A DNA stretch of 64,000 nt from NCBI GenBank assembly GCA_963978545.1, contig CAXBTE010000036.1:62001-126000 (forward strand), written 5' to 3'. The notes under the pieces were generated by a model, which saw only the letters and a list, made by a program, of their open reading frames with translations, did not search any database and was not told where the DNA came from. Made by a program: the position numbers and the translations under genes. How positions within the stretch are numbered: position 1 is the first letter of the stretch; each line of letters begins with the position of its first letter. This stretch comes from Linyphia triangularis. Its lineage: Eukaryota; Arthropoda; Arachnida; Araneae; Linyphiidae. Below, in pieces: positions 24,001-38,833 of this stretch.

Positions 24001-27000
24001 CACTATTTTCAAAGTTCAAAATTTCCCTTTGAAAATACATTGATTTTACAGTTTTTGAATTTTTACTCATAGTGTATTTTGAGCACAGTATTGTAACTTG
24101 GCCACATTTAAGGTCTTCTATAGGAGATTCTTAAAAACGAAAATCTTAACAACCACAAAATATTAAGGGGGTCAAAATTTGCAAAGTTGTTTTTTTCAGT
24201 GGTACACATACATAATTTTTACACAGAGAGTTTTGGGAGCACAATGTTGTGACTTGGCCACATTTAAGTTCATTAATAGGAGATTCTTAAAAATGAAAAT
24301 CTTAACAACCACTAAATATTAAGGGGGTCGAAAGTTTATCCCAAAAAAGGACAACATTTTTCCCTTTGAAAATTTCTGAATTTTACCTACATTTTGGGCT
24401 ATAAACTGAATTAAAGGGTCCTTTTTTGGGCAGATTTGAAATAAAGTGACTGCAAATCATATTTCTATTTTAAAACCAAAATCTGGAAGCATTTTGAGCC
24501 ATTTTTTGGAAAAGTGATTTTTTCATAAAATTTCCTAAGGCTTGAAAAATTCCCTTTGAAAAATTTCGAAAAATTTGAAAATTCAAAAAATTATTTTTTC
24601 AGTCACATTTGGACAGAATATGAATATAAAACATATTTCAGGTCCCCAAAAAAAATTTGGTAGCATTTGAGCCACTATTTTCAAAGTTCAAAATTTCCCT
24701 TTGAAAATACATTGATTTTACAGTTTTTGAATTTTTACTCATAGTGTATTTGGAGCACAGTATTGTAACTTGGCCACATTTAAGGTCTTCTATAGGAGAT
24801 TCTTAAAAACGAAAATCTTAACAACCACAAAATATTAAGGGGGTCAAAATTTGCAAAGTTGTTTTTTTCAGTGGTACACATACATAATTTTTACACAGAG
24901 AGTTTTGGGAGCACAATGTTGTAACTTGGCAACATTGAAGTTCATTAATAGGAGATTCTTAAAAACGAAAATCTTAACAACCACTAAATATTAAGGGGGT
25001 CGAAAGTTGATCCCAAAAAAGGACTGCATTTCAAACACTGAAAATTTCTGAATTTTACCTACATTTTGGGCTATAAACTGAATTAAGGGTCCTTTATTGG
25101 GCAGATTTGAAATAAAGTGACTGCAAATCATATTTCTATTTTAAAACCAAAATCTGGAAGCATTTTGAGCCATTTTTTGGAAAAGTGATTTTTTCATAAA
25201 ATTTCCTAAGGCTAACCCCTTTGAAAAATTTCGAAAAATTTGAAAATTCAAAAAATTATTTTTTCAGTCACATTTGGACAGAATATGAATATAAAACATA
25301 TTTCACGTCCCCAAAAAAAATTTGGTAGCATTTGAGCCACTATTTTCAAAGTTCAAAATTTCCCTTTGAAAATACATTGATTTTACAGTTTTTGAATTTT
25401 TACTCATAGTGTATTTTGAGCACAGTATTGTAACTTGGCCACATTTAAGGTCTTCTATAGGAGATTCTTAAAAACGAAAATCTTAACAACCACAAAATAT
25501 TAAGGGGGTCAAAATTTGCAAAGTTGTTTTTTTCAGTGGTACACATACATAATTTTTACACAGAGAGTTTTGGGAGCACAATGTTGTAACTTGGCAACAT
25601 TGAAGTTCATTAATAGGAGATTCTTAAAAACGAAAATCTTAACAACCACTAAATATTAAGGGGGTCGAAAGTTGATCCCAAAAAAGGACTGCATTTCAAA
25701 CACTGAAAATTTCTGAATTTTACCTACATTTTGGGCTATAAACTGAATTAAGGGTCCTTTTTTGGGCAGATTTGAAATAAAGTGACTGCAAATCATATTT
25801 CTATTTTAAAACCAAAATCTGGAAGCATTTTGAGCCATTTTTTGGAAAAGTGATTTTTTCATAAAATTTCCTAAGGCTAACCCCTTTGAAAAATTTCGAA
25901 AAATTTGAAAATTCAAAAAATTATATTTTCAGTCACATTTGGACAGAATATAAATATAAAACATATTTCAGGTCCCCAAAAAAAATCTGGAAGCATTTTG
26001 AGCCATTTTTTGGAAAAGTGATTTTTTCATAAAATTTCCTAAGGCTAACCCCTTTGAAAAATTTCGAAAAATTTGAAAATTCAAAAAATTATTTTTTCAG
26101 TCACATTTGGACAGAATATGAATATAAAACATATTTCAGGTCCCCAAAAAAAATTTGGTAGCATTTGAGCCACTATTTTCAAAGTTCAAAATTTCCCTTT
26201 GAAAATACATTGATTTTACAGTTTTTGAATTTTTACTCATAGTGTATTTTGAGCACAGTATTGTAACTTGGCCACATTTAAGGTCTTCTATAGGAGATTC
26301 TTAAAAACGAAAATCTTAACAACCACAAAATATTAAGGGGGTCAAAATTTGCAAAGTTGTTTTTTTCAGTGGTACACATACATAATTTTTACACAGAGAG
26401 TTTTGGGAGCACAATGTTGTAACTTGGCAACATTGAAGTTCATTAATAGGAGATTCTTAAAAACGAAAATCTTAACAACCACTAAATATTAAGGGGGTCG
26501 AAAGTTGATCCCAAAAAAGGACTGCATTTCAAACACTGAAAATTTCTGAATTTTACCTACATTTTGGGCTATAAACTGAATTAAGGGTCCTTTTTTGGGC
26601 AGATTTGAAATAAAGTGACTGCAAATCATATTTCTATTTTAAAACCAAAATCTGGAAGCATTTTGAGCCATTTTTTGGAAAAGTGATTTTTTCATAAAAT
26701 TTCCTAAGGCTAACCCCTTTGAAAAATTTCGAAAAATTTGAAAATTCAAAAAATTATATTTTCAGTCACATTTGGACAGAATATAAATATAAAACATATT
26801 TCAGGTCCCCAAAAAAAATCTGGAAGCATTTTGAGCCATTTTTTGGAAAAGTGATTTTTTCATAAAATTTCCTAAGGCTAACCCCTTTGAAAAATTTCGA
26901 AAAATTTGAAAATTCAAAAAATTATTTTTTCAGTCACATTTGGACAGAATATGAATATAAAACATATTTCAGGTCCCCAAAAAAAATTTGGTAGCATTTG

Positions 27001-30000
27001 AGCCACTATTTTCAAAGTTCAAAATTTCCCTTTGAAAATACATTGATTTTACAGTTTTTGAATTTTTACTCATAGTGTATTTTGAGCACAGTATTGTAAC
27101 TTGGCCACATTTAAGGTCTTCTATAGGAGATTCTTAAAAACGAAAATCTTAACAACCACAAAATATTAAGGGGGTCAAAATTTGCAAAGTTGTTTTTTTC
27201 AGTGGTACACATACATAATTTTTACACAGAGAGTTTTGGGAGCACAATGTTGTGACTTGGCCACATTTAAGTTCATTAATAGGAGATTCTTAAAAATGAA
27301 AATCTTAACAACCACTAAATATTAAGGGGGTCGAAAGTTTATCCCAAAAAAGGACAACATTTTTCCCTTTGAAAATTTCTGAATTTTACCTACATTTTGG
27401 GCTATAAACTGAATTAAAGGGTCCTTTTTTGGGCAGATTTGAAATAAAGTGACTGCAAATCATATTTCTATTTTAAAACCAAAATCTGGAAGCATTTTGA
27501 GCCATTTTTTGGAAAAGTGATTTTTTCATAAAATTTCCTAAGGCTTGAAAAATTCCCTTTGAAAAATTTCGAAAAATTTGAAAATTCAAAAAATTATTTT
27601 TTCAGTCACATTTGGACAGAATATGAATATAAAACATATTTCAGGTCCCCAAAAAAAATTTGGTAGCATTTGAGCCACTATTTTCAAAGTTCAAAATTTC
27701 CCTTTGAAAATACATTGATTTTACAGTTTTTGAATTTTTACTCATAGTGTATTTGGAGCACAGTATTGTAACTTGGCCACATTTAAGGTCTTCTATAGGA
27801 GATTCTTAAAAACGAAAATCTTAACAACCACAAAATATTAAGGGGGTCAAAATTTGCAAAGTTGTTTTTTTCAGTGGTACACATACATAATTTTTACACA
27901 GAGAGTTTTGGGAGCACAATGTTGTAACTTGGCAACATTGAAGTTCATTAATAGGAGATTCTTAAAAACGAAAATCTTAACAACCACTAAATATTAAGGG
28001 GGTCGAAAGTTGATCCCAAAAAAGGACTGCATTTCAAACACTGAAAATTTCTGAATTTTACCTACATTTTGGGCTATAAACTGAATTAAGGGTCCTTTAT
28101 TGGGCAGATTTGAAATAAAGTGACTGCAAATCATATTTCTATTTTAAAACCAAAATCTGGAAGCATTTTGAGCCATTTTTTGGAAAAGTGATTTTTTCAT
28201 AAAATTTCCTAAGGCTAACCCCTTTGAAAAATTTCGAAAAATTTGAAAATTCAAAAAATTATTTTTTCAGTCACATTTGGACAGAATATGAATATAAAAC
28301 ATATTTCACGTCCCCAAAAAAAATTTGGTAGCATTTGAGCCACTATTTTCAAAGTTCAAAATTTCCCTTTGAAAATACATTGATTTTACAGTTTTTGAAT
28401 TTTTACTCATAGTGTATTTTGAGCACAGTATTGTAACTTGGCCACATTTAAGGTCTTCTATAGGAGATTCTTAAAAACGAAAATCTTAACAACCACAAAA
28501 TATTAAGGGGGTCAAAATTTGCAAAGTTGTTTTTTTCAGTGGTACACATACATAATTTTTACACAGAGAGTTTTGGGAGCACAATGTTCTAACTTGGCAA
28601 CATTGAAGTTCATTAATAGGAGATTCTTAAAAACGAAAATCTTAACAACCACTAAATATTAAGGGGGTCGAAAGTTGATCCCAAAAAAGGACTGCATTTC
28701 AAACACTGAAAATTTCTGAATTTTACCTACATTTTGGGCTATAAACTGAATTAAGGGTCCTTTTTTGGGCAGATTTGAAATAAAGTGACTGCAAATCATA
28801 TTTCTATTTTAAAACCAAAATCTGGAAGCATTTTGAGCCATTTTTTGGAAAAGTGATTTTTTCATAAAATTTCCTAAGGCTAACCCCTTTGAAAAATTTC
28901 GAAAAATTTGAAAATTCAAAAAATTATATTTTCAGTCACATTTGGACAGAATATAAATATAAAACATATTTCAGGTCCCCAAAAAAAATCTGGAAGCATT
29001 TTGAGCCATTTTTTGGAAAAGTGATTTTTTCATAAAATTTCCTAAGGCTAACCCCTTTGAAAAATTTCGAAAAATTTGAAAATTCAAAAAATTATTTTTT
29101 CAGTCACATTTGGACAGAATATGAATATAAAACATATTTCAGGTCCCCAAAAAAAATTTGGTAGCATTTGAGCCACTATTTTCAAAGTTCAAAATTTCCC
29201 TTTGAAAATACATTGATTTTACAGTTTTTGAATTTTTACTCATAGTGTATTTTGAGCACAGTATTGTAACTTGGCCACATTTAAGGTCTTCTATAGGAGA
29301 TTCTTAAAAACGAAAATCTTAACAACCACAAAATATTAAGGGGGTCAAAATTTGCAAAGTTGTTTTTTTCAGTGGTACACATACATAATTTTTACACAGA
29401 GAGTTTTGGGAGCACAATGTTGTGACTTGGCCACATTGAAGTTCATTAATAGGAGATTCTTAAAAATGAAAATCTTAACAACCACTAAATATTAAGGGGG
29501 TCGAAAGTTTATCCCAAAAAAGGACTGCATTTCAAACACTGAAAATTTCTGAATTTTACCTACATTTTGGGCTATAAACTGAATTAAAGGGTCCTTTTTT
29601 GGGCAGATTTGAAATAAAGTGACTGCAAATCATATTTCTATTTTAAAACCAAAATCTGGAAGCATTTTGAGCCATTTTTTGGAAAAGTGATTTTTTCATA
29701 AAATTTCCTAAGGCTAACCCCTTTGAAAAATTTCGAAAAATTTGAAAATTCAAAAAATTATTTTTTCAGTCACATTTGGACAGAATATGAATATAAAACA
29801 TATTTCAGGTCCCCAAAAAAAATTTGGTAGCATTTGAGCCACTATTTTCAAAGTTCAAAATTTCCCTTTGAAAATACATTGATTTTACAGTTTTTGAATT
29901 TTTACTCATAGTGTATTTTGAGCACAGTATTGTAACTTGGCCACATTTAAGGTCTTCTATAGGAGATTCTTAAAAACGAAAATCTTAACAACCACAAAAT

Positions 30001-33000
30001 ATTAAGGGGGTCAAAATTTGCAAAGTTGTTTTTTTCAGTGGTACACATACATAATTTTTACACAGAGAGTTTTGGGAGCACAATGTTGTAACTTGGCAAC
30101 ATTGAAGTTCATTAATAGGAGATTCTTAAAAACGAAAATCTTAACAACCACTAAATATTAAGGGGGTCGAAAGTTGATCCCAAAAAAGGACTGCATTTCA
30201 AACACTGAAAATTTCTGAATTTTACCTACATTTTGGGCTATAAACTGAATTAAGGGTCCTTTTTTGGGCAGATTTGAAATAAAGTGACTGCAAATCATAT
30301 TTCTATTTTAAAACCAAAATCTGGAAGCATTTTGAGCCATTTTTTGGAAAAGTGATTTTTTCATAAAATTTCCTAAGGCTAACCCCTTTGAAAAATTTCG
30401 AAAAATTTGAAAATTCAAAAAATTATATTTTCAGTCACATTTGGACAGAATATAAATATAAAACATATTTCAGGTCCCCAAAAAAAATTTGGTAGCATTT
30501 GAGCCACTATTTTCAAAGTTCAAAATTTCCCTTTGAAAATACATTGATTTTACAGTTTTTGAATTTTTACTCATAGTGTATTTGGAGCACAGTATTGTAA
30601 CTTGGCCACATTTAAGGTCTTCTATAGGAGATTCTTAAAAACGAAAATCTTAACAACCACAAAATATTAAGGGGGTCAAAATTTGCAAAGTTGTTTTTTT
30701 CAGTGGTACACATACATAATTTTTACACAGAGAGTTTTGGGAGCACAATGTTGTAACTTGGCAACATTGAAGTTCATTAATAGGAGATTCTTAAAAACGA
30801 AAATCTTAACAACCACTAAATATTAAAGGGGTCGAAAGTTGATCCCAAAAAAGGACTGCATTTCAAACACTGAAAATTTCTGAATTTTACCTACATTTTG
30901 GGCTATAAACTGAATTAAGGGTCCTTTATTGGGCAGATTTGAAATAAAGTGACTGCAAATCATATTTCTATTTTAAAACCAAAATCTGGAAGCATTTTGA
31001 GCCATTTTTTGGAAAAGTGATTTTTTCATAAAATTTCCTAAGGAACCCCTTTGAAAAAATTCGAAAAATTTGAAAATTCAAAAAATTATTTTTTCAGTCA
31101 CATTTGGACAGAATATGAATATAAAACATATTTCAGGTCCCCAAAAAAAATTTGGTAGCATTTGAGCCACTATTTTCAAAGTTCAAAATTTCCCTTTGAA
31201 AATACATTGATTTTACAGTTTTTGAATTTTTACTCATAGTGTATTTTGAGCACAGTATTGTAACTTGGCCACATTTAAGGTCTTCTATAGGAGATTCTTA
31301 AAAACGAAAATCTTAACAACCACAAAATATTAAGGGGGTCAAAATTTGCAAAGTTGTTTTTTTCAGTGGTACACATACATAATTTTTACACAGAGAGTTT
31401 TGGGAGCACAATGTTGTAACTTGGCAACATTGAAGTTCATTAATAGGAGATTCTTAAAAACCAAAATCTTAACAACCACTAAATATTAAGGGGGTCGAAA
31501 GTTGATCCCAAAAAAGGACTGCATTTCAAACACTGAAAATTTCTGAATTTTACCTACATTTTGGGCTATAAACTGAATTAAGGGTCCTTTTTTGGGCAGA
31601 TTTGAAATAAAGTGACTGCAAATCATATTTCTATTTTAAAACCAAAATCTGGAAGCATTTTGAGCCATTTTTTGGAAAAGTGATTTTTTCATAAAATTTC
31701 CTAAGGCTAACCCCTTTGAAAAATTTCGAAAAATTTGAAAATTCAAAAAATTATATTTTCAGTCACATTTGGACAGAATATAAATATAAAACATATTTCA
31801 GGTCCCCAAAAAAAATCTGGAAGCATTTTGAGCCATTTTTTGGAAAAGTGATTTTTTCATAAAATTTCCTAAGGCTAACCCCTTTGAAAAATTTCGAAAA
31901 ATTTGAAAATTCAAAAAATTATTTTTTCAGTCACATTTGGACAGAATATGAATATAAAACATATTTCAGGTACCCAAAAAAAATTTGGTAGCATTTGAGC
32001 CACTATTTTCAAAGTTCAAAATTTCCCTTTGAAAATACATTGATTTTACAGTTTTTGAATTTTTACTCATAGTGTATTTTGAGCACAGTATTGTAACTTG
32101 GCCACATTTAAGGTCTTCTATAGGAGATTCTTAAAAACGAAAATCTTAACAACCACAAAATATTAAGGGGGTCAAAATTTGCAAAGTTGTTTTTTTCAGT
32201 GGTACACATACATAATTTTTACACAGAGAGTTTTGGGAGCACAATGTTGTGACTTGGCCACATTGAAGTTCATTAATAGGAGATTCTTAAAAATGAAAAT
32301 CTTAACAACCACTAAATATTAAGGGGGTCGAAAGTTTATCCCAAAAAAGGACTGCATTTCAAACACTGAAAATTTCTGAATTTTACCTACATTTTGGGCT
32401 ATAAACTGAATTAAGGGTCGTTTTTTGGGCAGATTTGAAATAAAGTGACTGCAAATCATATTTCTATTTTAAAACCAAAATCTGGAAGCATTTTGAGCCA
32501 TTTTTTGGAAAAGTGATTTTTTCATAAAATTTCCTAAGGCTAACCCCTTTGAAAAATTTCGAAAAATTTGAAAATTCAAAAAATTATATTTTCAGTCACA
32601 TTTGGACAGAATATAAATATAAAACATATTTCAGGTCCCCAAAAAAAATTTGGTAGCATTTGAGCCACTATTTTCAAAGTTCAAAATTTCCCTTTGAAAA
32701 TACATTGATTTTACAGTTTTTGAATTTTTACTCATAGTGTATTTGGAGCACAGTATTGTAACTTGGCCACATTTAAGGTCTTCTATAGGAGATTCTTAAA
32801 AACGAAAATCTTAACAACCACAAAATATTAAGGGGGTCAAAATTTGCAAAGTTGTTTTTTTCAGTGGTACACATACATAATTTTTACACAGAGAGTTTTG
32901 GGAGCACAATGTTGTAACTTGGCAACATTGAAGTTCATTAATAGGAGATTCTTAAAAACGAAAATCTTAACAACCACTAAATATTAAGGGGGTCGAAAGT

Positions 33001-35830
33001 TGATCCCAAAAAAGGACTGCATTTCAAACACTGAAAATTTCTGAATTTTACCTACATTTTGGGCTATAAACTGAATTAAGGGTCCTTTATTGGGCAGATT
33101 TGAAATAAAGTGACTGCAAATCATATTTCTATTTTAAAACCAAAATCTGGAAGCATTTTGAGCCATTTTTTGGAAAAGTGATTTTTTCATAAAATTTCCT
33201 AAGGCTAACCCCTTTGAAAAATTTCGAAAAATTTGAAAATTCAAAAAATTATTTTTTCAGTCACATTTGGACAGAATATGAATATAAAACATATTTCAGG
33301 TCCACAAAAAAAATTTGGTAGCATTTGAGCCACTATTTTCAAAGTTCAAAATTTCCCTTTGAAAATACATTGATTTTACAGTTTTTGAATTTTTACTCAT
33401 AGTGTATTTGGAGCACAGTATTGTAACTTGGCCACATTTAAGGTCTTCTATAGGAGATTCTTAAAAACGAAAATCTTAACAACCACAAAATATTAAGGGG
33501 GTCAAAATTTGCAAATTTGTTTTTTTCAGTGGTACACATACACAATTTTTACACAGAGAGTTTTGGGAGCACAATGTTGTGACTTGGCCACATTGAAGTT
33601 CATTAATAGGAGATTCTTAAAAATGAAAATCTTAACAACCACTAAATATTAAGGGGGTCGAAAGTTTATCCCAAAAAAGGACTGCATTTCAAACACTGAA
33701 AATTTCTGAATTTTACCTACATTTTGGGCTATAAACTGAATTAAAGGGTCCTTTTTTGGGCAGATTTGAAATAAAGTGACTGCAAATCATATTTCTATTT
33801 TAAAACCAAAATCTGGAAGCATTTTGAGCCATTTTTTGGAAAAGTGATTTTTTCATAAAATTTCCTAAGGCTAACCCCTTTGAAAAATTTCGAAAAATTT
33901 GAAAATTCAAAAAATTATTTTTTCAGTCACATTTGGACAGAATATGAATATAAAACATATTTCAGGTCCCCAAAAAAAATTTGGTAGCATTTGAGCCACT
34001 ATTTTAAAAGTTCAAAATTTCCCTTTGAAAATACATTGATTTTACAGTTTTTGAATTTTTACTCATAGTGTATTTGGAGCACAGTATTGTAACTTGGCCA
34101 CATTTAAGGTCTTCTATAGGAGATTCTTAAAAACGAAAATCTTAACAACCACAAAATATTAAGGGGGTCAAAATTTGCAAAGTTGTTTTTTTCAGTGGTA
34201 CACATACATAATTTTTACACAGAGAGTTTTGGGAGCACAATGTTGTAACTTGGCAACATTGAAGTTCATTAATAGGAGATTCTTAAAAACGAAAATCTTA
34301 ACAACCACTAAATATTAAGGGGGTTGAAAGTTGATCCCAAAAAAGGACTGCATTTCAAACACTGAAAATTTCTGAATTTTACCTACATTTTGGGCTATAA
34401 ACTGAATTAAGGGTCCTTTATTGGGCAGATTTGAAATAAAGTGACTGCAAATCATATTTCTATTTTAAAACCAAAATCTGGAAGCATTTTGAGACATTTT
34501 TTGGAAAAGTGATTTTTTCATAAAATTTCCTAAGGAACCCATTTGAAAAATTTCGAAAAATTTGAAAATTCAAAAAATTATTTTTTCAGTCACATTTGGA
34601 CAGAATATGAATATAAAACATATTTCAGGTCCCCAAAAAAAATTTGGTAGCATTTGAGCCACTATTTTCAAAGTTCAAAATTTCCCTTTGAAAATACATT
34701 GATTTTACAGTTTTTGAATTTTTACTCATAGTGTATTTGGAGCACAGTATTGTAACTTGGCCACATTTAAGGTCTTCTATAGGAGATTCTTAAAAACGAA
34801 AATCTTAACAACCACAAAATATTAAGGGGGTCAAAATTTGCAAAGTTGTTTTTTTCAGTGGTACACATACATAATTTTTACACAGAGAGTTTTGGGAGCA
34901 CAATGTTGTAACTTGGCAACATTGAAGTTCATTAATAGGAGATTCTTAAAAACGAAAATCTTAACAACCACTAAATATTAAGGGGGTCGAAAGTTGATCC
35001 CAAAAAAGGACTGCATTTCAAACACTGAAAATTTCTGAATTTTACCTACATTTTGGGCTATAAACTGAATTAAGGGTCCTTTATTGGGCATATTTGAAAT
35101 AAAGTGACTGCAAATCATATTTCTATTTTAAAACCAAAATCTGGAAGCATTTTGAGCCATTTTTTGGAAAAGTGATTTTTTCATAAAATTTCCTGAGGCT
35201 AACCCCTTTGAAAAATTTCGAAAAATTTGAAAATTCAAAAAATTATTTTTTCAGTCACATTTGGACAGAATATGAATATAAAACATATTTCAGGTCCCCA
35301 AAAAAAATTTGGTAGCATTTGAGCCACTATTTTCAAAGTTCAAAATTTCCCTTTGAAAATACATTGATTTTACAGTTTTTGAATTTTTACTCATAGTGTA
35401 TTTTGAGCACAGTATTGTAACTTGGCCACATTTAAGGTCTTCTATAGGAGATTCTTAAAAACGAAAATCTTAACAACCACAAAATATTAAGGGGGTCAAA
35501 ATTTGCAAAGTTGTTTTTTTCAGTGGTACACATACATAATTTTTACACAGAGAGTTTTGGGAGCACAATGTTGTGACTTGGCCACATTGAAGTTCATTAA
35601 TAGGAGATTCTTAAAAACGAAAATCTTAACAACCACTAAATATTAAGGGGGTCGAAAGTTGATCCCAAAAATGGACTGCATTTCAAACACTGAAAATTTC
35701 TGAATTTTACCTACATTTTGGGCTATAAACTGAATTAAGGGTCCTTTTTTGGGCAGATTTGAAATAAAGTGACTGTAAATCATAATTCTATTTTAAAACC
35801 AAAATCTGGAAGCATTTTGAGCCATTTTTT
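21092..35830 (+). repeat. Family A satellite array, block 5
   Basis: Twenty complete monomers start at 21181, 21847, 22519, 23184, 24017, 24689, 25354, 26187, 27020, 27692, 28357, 29190, 29856, 30521, 31184, 32017, 32682, 33347, 34013 and 34676. A partial monomer at 35341 runs into C. The 833-bp variants are at 23184, 25354, 26187, 28357 and 31184. The 672-bp variants at 21847, 24017 and 27020 carry GGACAACATTTTTCCC and AGGCTTGAAAAATTCCC. Two 663-bp monomers (30521, 34013) carry AAGGAACCC where others have AAGGCTAACCC. No genes or other elements are seen. Confidence 0.94.
21847..29189 (+). repeat. Higher-order trimer of A monomers, 2170 bp
   Basis: The monomer series 672 + 665 + 833 repeats at 21847, 24017 and 27020, interrupted by one extra 833-bp monomer at 26187. 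Each 672-bp member has the same two local replacements (GGACAACATTTTTCCC, and AGGCTTGAAAAATTCCC in place of AGGCTAACCCC). Each 665-bp member ends with CATATTTCACGTCCCC, where nearly all other monomers have CAGGTCCCC. Shared private changes show that the trimer, not the monomer, was the unit copied. Confidence 0.88.
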
Positions 35831-36650
35831 GGAAAAGTGATTTTTTCATAAAATTTCCTAAGGCTAACCCCTTTGAAAAATTTCGAAAAATTTGAAAATT
35901 CAAAAAATTATTTTTTGGAAAAGTGATTTTTTCATAAAATTTCCCAAGGCTAACCCCTTTCAAAAATTTCGAAAAATTTGAAAATTCAAAAAATTATTTT
36001 TGGAAAAGTGATTTTTTCATAAAATTTCCTAAGGCTAACCCCTTTGAAAAATTTCGAAAAATTTGAAAATTCAAAAAATTATTTTTTGGAAAAGTGATTT
36101 TTTCATAAAATTTCCTAAGGCTAACCCCCTTTGAAAAATTTGAAAATTCAAAAAATTATTTTTTGGAAAAGTGATTTTTTCATAAAATTTCCTAAGACTA
36201 ACCCCTTTGAAAAATTTCGAAAAATTTGAAAATTCAAAAAATTATTTTTTGGAAAAGTGATTTTTTCATAAAATTTCCTAAGGCTAACCCCTTTGAAAAA
36301 TTTGAAAATTCAAAAAATTATTTTTTGGAAAAGTGATTTTTTCATAAAATATCCTAAGGCTAACCCCTTTGAAAAATTTGAAAATTCAAAAAATTATTTT
36401 TTGGAAAAGTGATTTTTTCATAAAATTTCCTAAGACTAACCCCTTTGAAAAATTTCGAAAAATTTGAAAATTCAAAAAATTATTTTTTGGAAAAGTGATT
36501 TTTTCATAAAATTTCCTAAGGCTAACCCCTTTGAAAAATTTGAAAATTCAAAAAATTATTTTTTGGAAAAGTGATTTTTTCATAAAATTTCCTAAGTCTA
36601 ACCCCTTTGAAAAATTTCGAAAAATTTGAAAATTCAAAAAATTATTTTTT
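35831..36650 (+). repeat. Family C array, left-type, 10 units
   Basis: Unit lengths of 86, 85, 86, 77, 86, 76, 76, 86, 76 and 86 sum to 820 bp. The order matches the left-type blocks at 13018 and 52383, apart from gain or loss of whole units. The array ends with the AAGTCT long unit and passes through the 44-bp bridge (36651-36694) to B. Confidence 0.92.
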
Positions 36651-36694
36651 CAGTCAAATTTCGACAGAATATGAATATAAAACATATTTCAGGT

Positions 36695-38147
36695 CTTCAA
36701 CTAAAATTTCCCAGCTAGTTTCAAAATTTCGTACAAAATCGTCTCCATTTCTGAGCAAACGCGTTATTTTGGATTTTTTTGAATTTTAACGACAGTTTGG
36801 GCTATAAAGCGATTTAAGGGACCTTTCTTGGATAGTTTTGATAAAAAGTAACTCTTAAGCATTCTCCTATGTTAACAGCTAAATTTGACACTTTTCGGAC
36901 ATTTCCCAGCTAAATTCCAAAATTTCGTTCAAAACCGTCTCTATTTCTGTGCTAACGCGTTATTTTGGATTTTACTGAATTTTCCCGACAGATTGGGCTA
37001 TAAATCGATTTAAGGGTCTTTTCTTGAACAGTTTTGATAAAAAGTAACTATTGAGCATTTTCAAAGCATTTCGGACATTTCCCAGCTAGTTTTAAAAATA
37101 TCGTTCAAAATCGTCTCTATTTCTGTGTTAACGCGTTATTTTGGATTTTTCTGAATTTTACCGACAGTTTAGGCTATAAATCGATTTAAGGGTCCTTTCT
37201 TGAACAGTTTTGATAAAAAGTAATTTTTAAGCATACTCTTAGGTCACAGCTAAAATTTTAAAGCATTTCGGACAATTCCCAGCTAGTTTCAGAAATTGCG
37301 TTCAAAACCGTCTCTATTTCTGTGTTAACGCGTTATTTTGGATTTTTCGGAATTCTACCAACAGTTTGGGCTATAAAGCGATTAAAGGGTCCTTTCTTGA
37401 CAGTTTTGATAAAAAGTTACTTTTGAGCATTTTCAAAGCATTTCGGACAATTCCCAGCTAGTTTTAAAAATTGCTTTCAAAATCGTCTCTATTTCTGTGT
37501 TAACGCGTTATTTTGGATTTTTCTGAATTTTACCGACAGTTTGGGCTATAAAGCGATTTAAGGGTCCTTTCTTGACAGTTTTGATAAAAAGTAACTCTTG
37601 AGCATTTTCAAAGCATTTCTGACAATTCCCAGCTAGTTTGAAAAATATCGTTCAAAATCGTCTCTATTTCTGTGTTAACGCGTTATTTTGGATTTTTCTG
37701 AATTTTACCGACAGTTTAGGCTATACAGCGATTTAAGGGTCCTTTCTTGACAGTTTTTATAAAAAGTTACTTTTGATCATTTTCAAAGCATTTCGGACAA
37801 TTCCCAGCTAGTTTTAAAAATTGCTTTCAAAATCGTCTCTATTTCTGTTAACGCGTTATTTTGGATTTTTCTGAATTTTACCGATAATTTGGGATATAAA
37901 TCGATATAAGGGTCCTTTCTTGAACAGTTTTGATAAAAAGTAACTTTTGAGCATACTCTAAGGTCACAGCTAAAATTTTAAAGCATTTCGGACAATTCCC
38001 AACTAGTTTCAAAAATTGCGTTCAAAAACGTCTCCATTTCTGTGTTAACGCGTTATTTTGGATTTTTCTGAATTATACCGACAGCTTGGTTTATAAAGCG
38101 ATTTGAGGGTCCTTTCTTGGGCATATTTAATAAAAAGTTACTGTAAA
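36695..38147 (+). repeat. Family B satellite block 4, 8 monomers
   Basis: ACGCGT marks lie at 36759, 36955, 37131, 37328, 37503, 37678, 37851 and 38048. The spacing 37678-37851 is 173 rather than 175 because a GT is missing in CTATTTCTGTTAACGCG. A private change, GCATTTCTGACA for GCATTTCGGACA, is at about 37613. The right bridge is 38148-38198. Confidence 0.94.
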
Positions 38148-38198
38148 CTATATTTCTATTTTAAAACCAAAATCTGGAAGCATTTTGAGAAATTTTTT

Positions 38199-38833
38199 GG
38201 AAAAGTGATTTTTTCATAAAATTTCCTAAGTCTAACCCCTTTGAAAAATTTCGAAAAATTTGAAAATTCAAAAAATTATTTTTGGAAAAGTGATTTTTTC
38301 GTAAAATTTCCTAAGGCTAACCCCCTTGAAAAATTTGAAAATTCAAAAAATTATTTTTTGAAAAAGTGATTTTTTCATAAAATTTCCTAAGGCTAACCCC
38401 TTTGAAAAATTTGAAAATTCAAAAATTTTTTTTTGGAAAAGTGATTTTTTCATAAAATTTCCTAAGACTAACCCCTTTGAAAAATTTGAAAATTGAAAAA
38501 ATTATTTTTTGGAAAAGTGATTTTTTCATAAAATTTCCTAAGGCTAACCCTTTGAAAAATTTGAAAATTCAAAAAATTATTTTTTGGAAAAGTGATTTTT
38601 TCCTAAAATTTCCTAAGACTAACCCCTTTGAAAAATTTCGAAAAATTTGAAAATTCAAAAAATTATTTTTTGGAAAAGTGATTTTTTCATAAAATTTCCT
38701 AAGGCTAACCCCTTTGAAAAATTTGAAAATTCAAAAAATTATTTTTTGGAAAAGGGATTTTTTCATAAAATTTCATAAGGCTAACCCCTTTGAAAAATTT
38801 CGAAAAATTTGAAAATTCAAAAAATTATTTTTT
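38199..38833 (+). repeat. Family C array, right-type, 8 units
   Basis: This 635-bp array has the standard right-type order. Its seventh unit reads AAGGCT where the blocks at 7160, 19226 and 57103 read AAAGCT. Confidence 0.92.
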
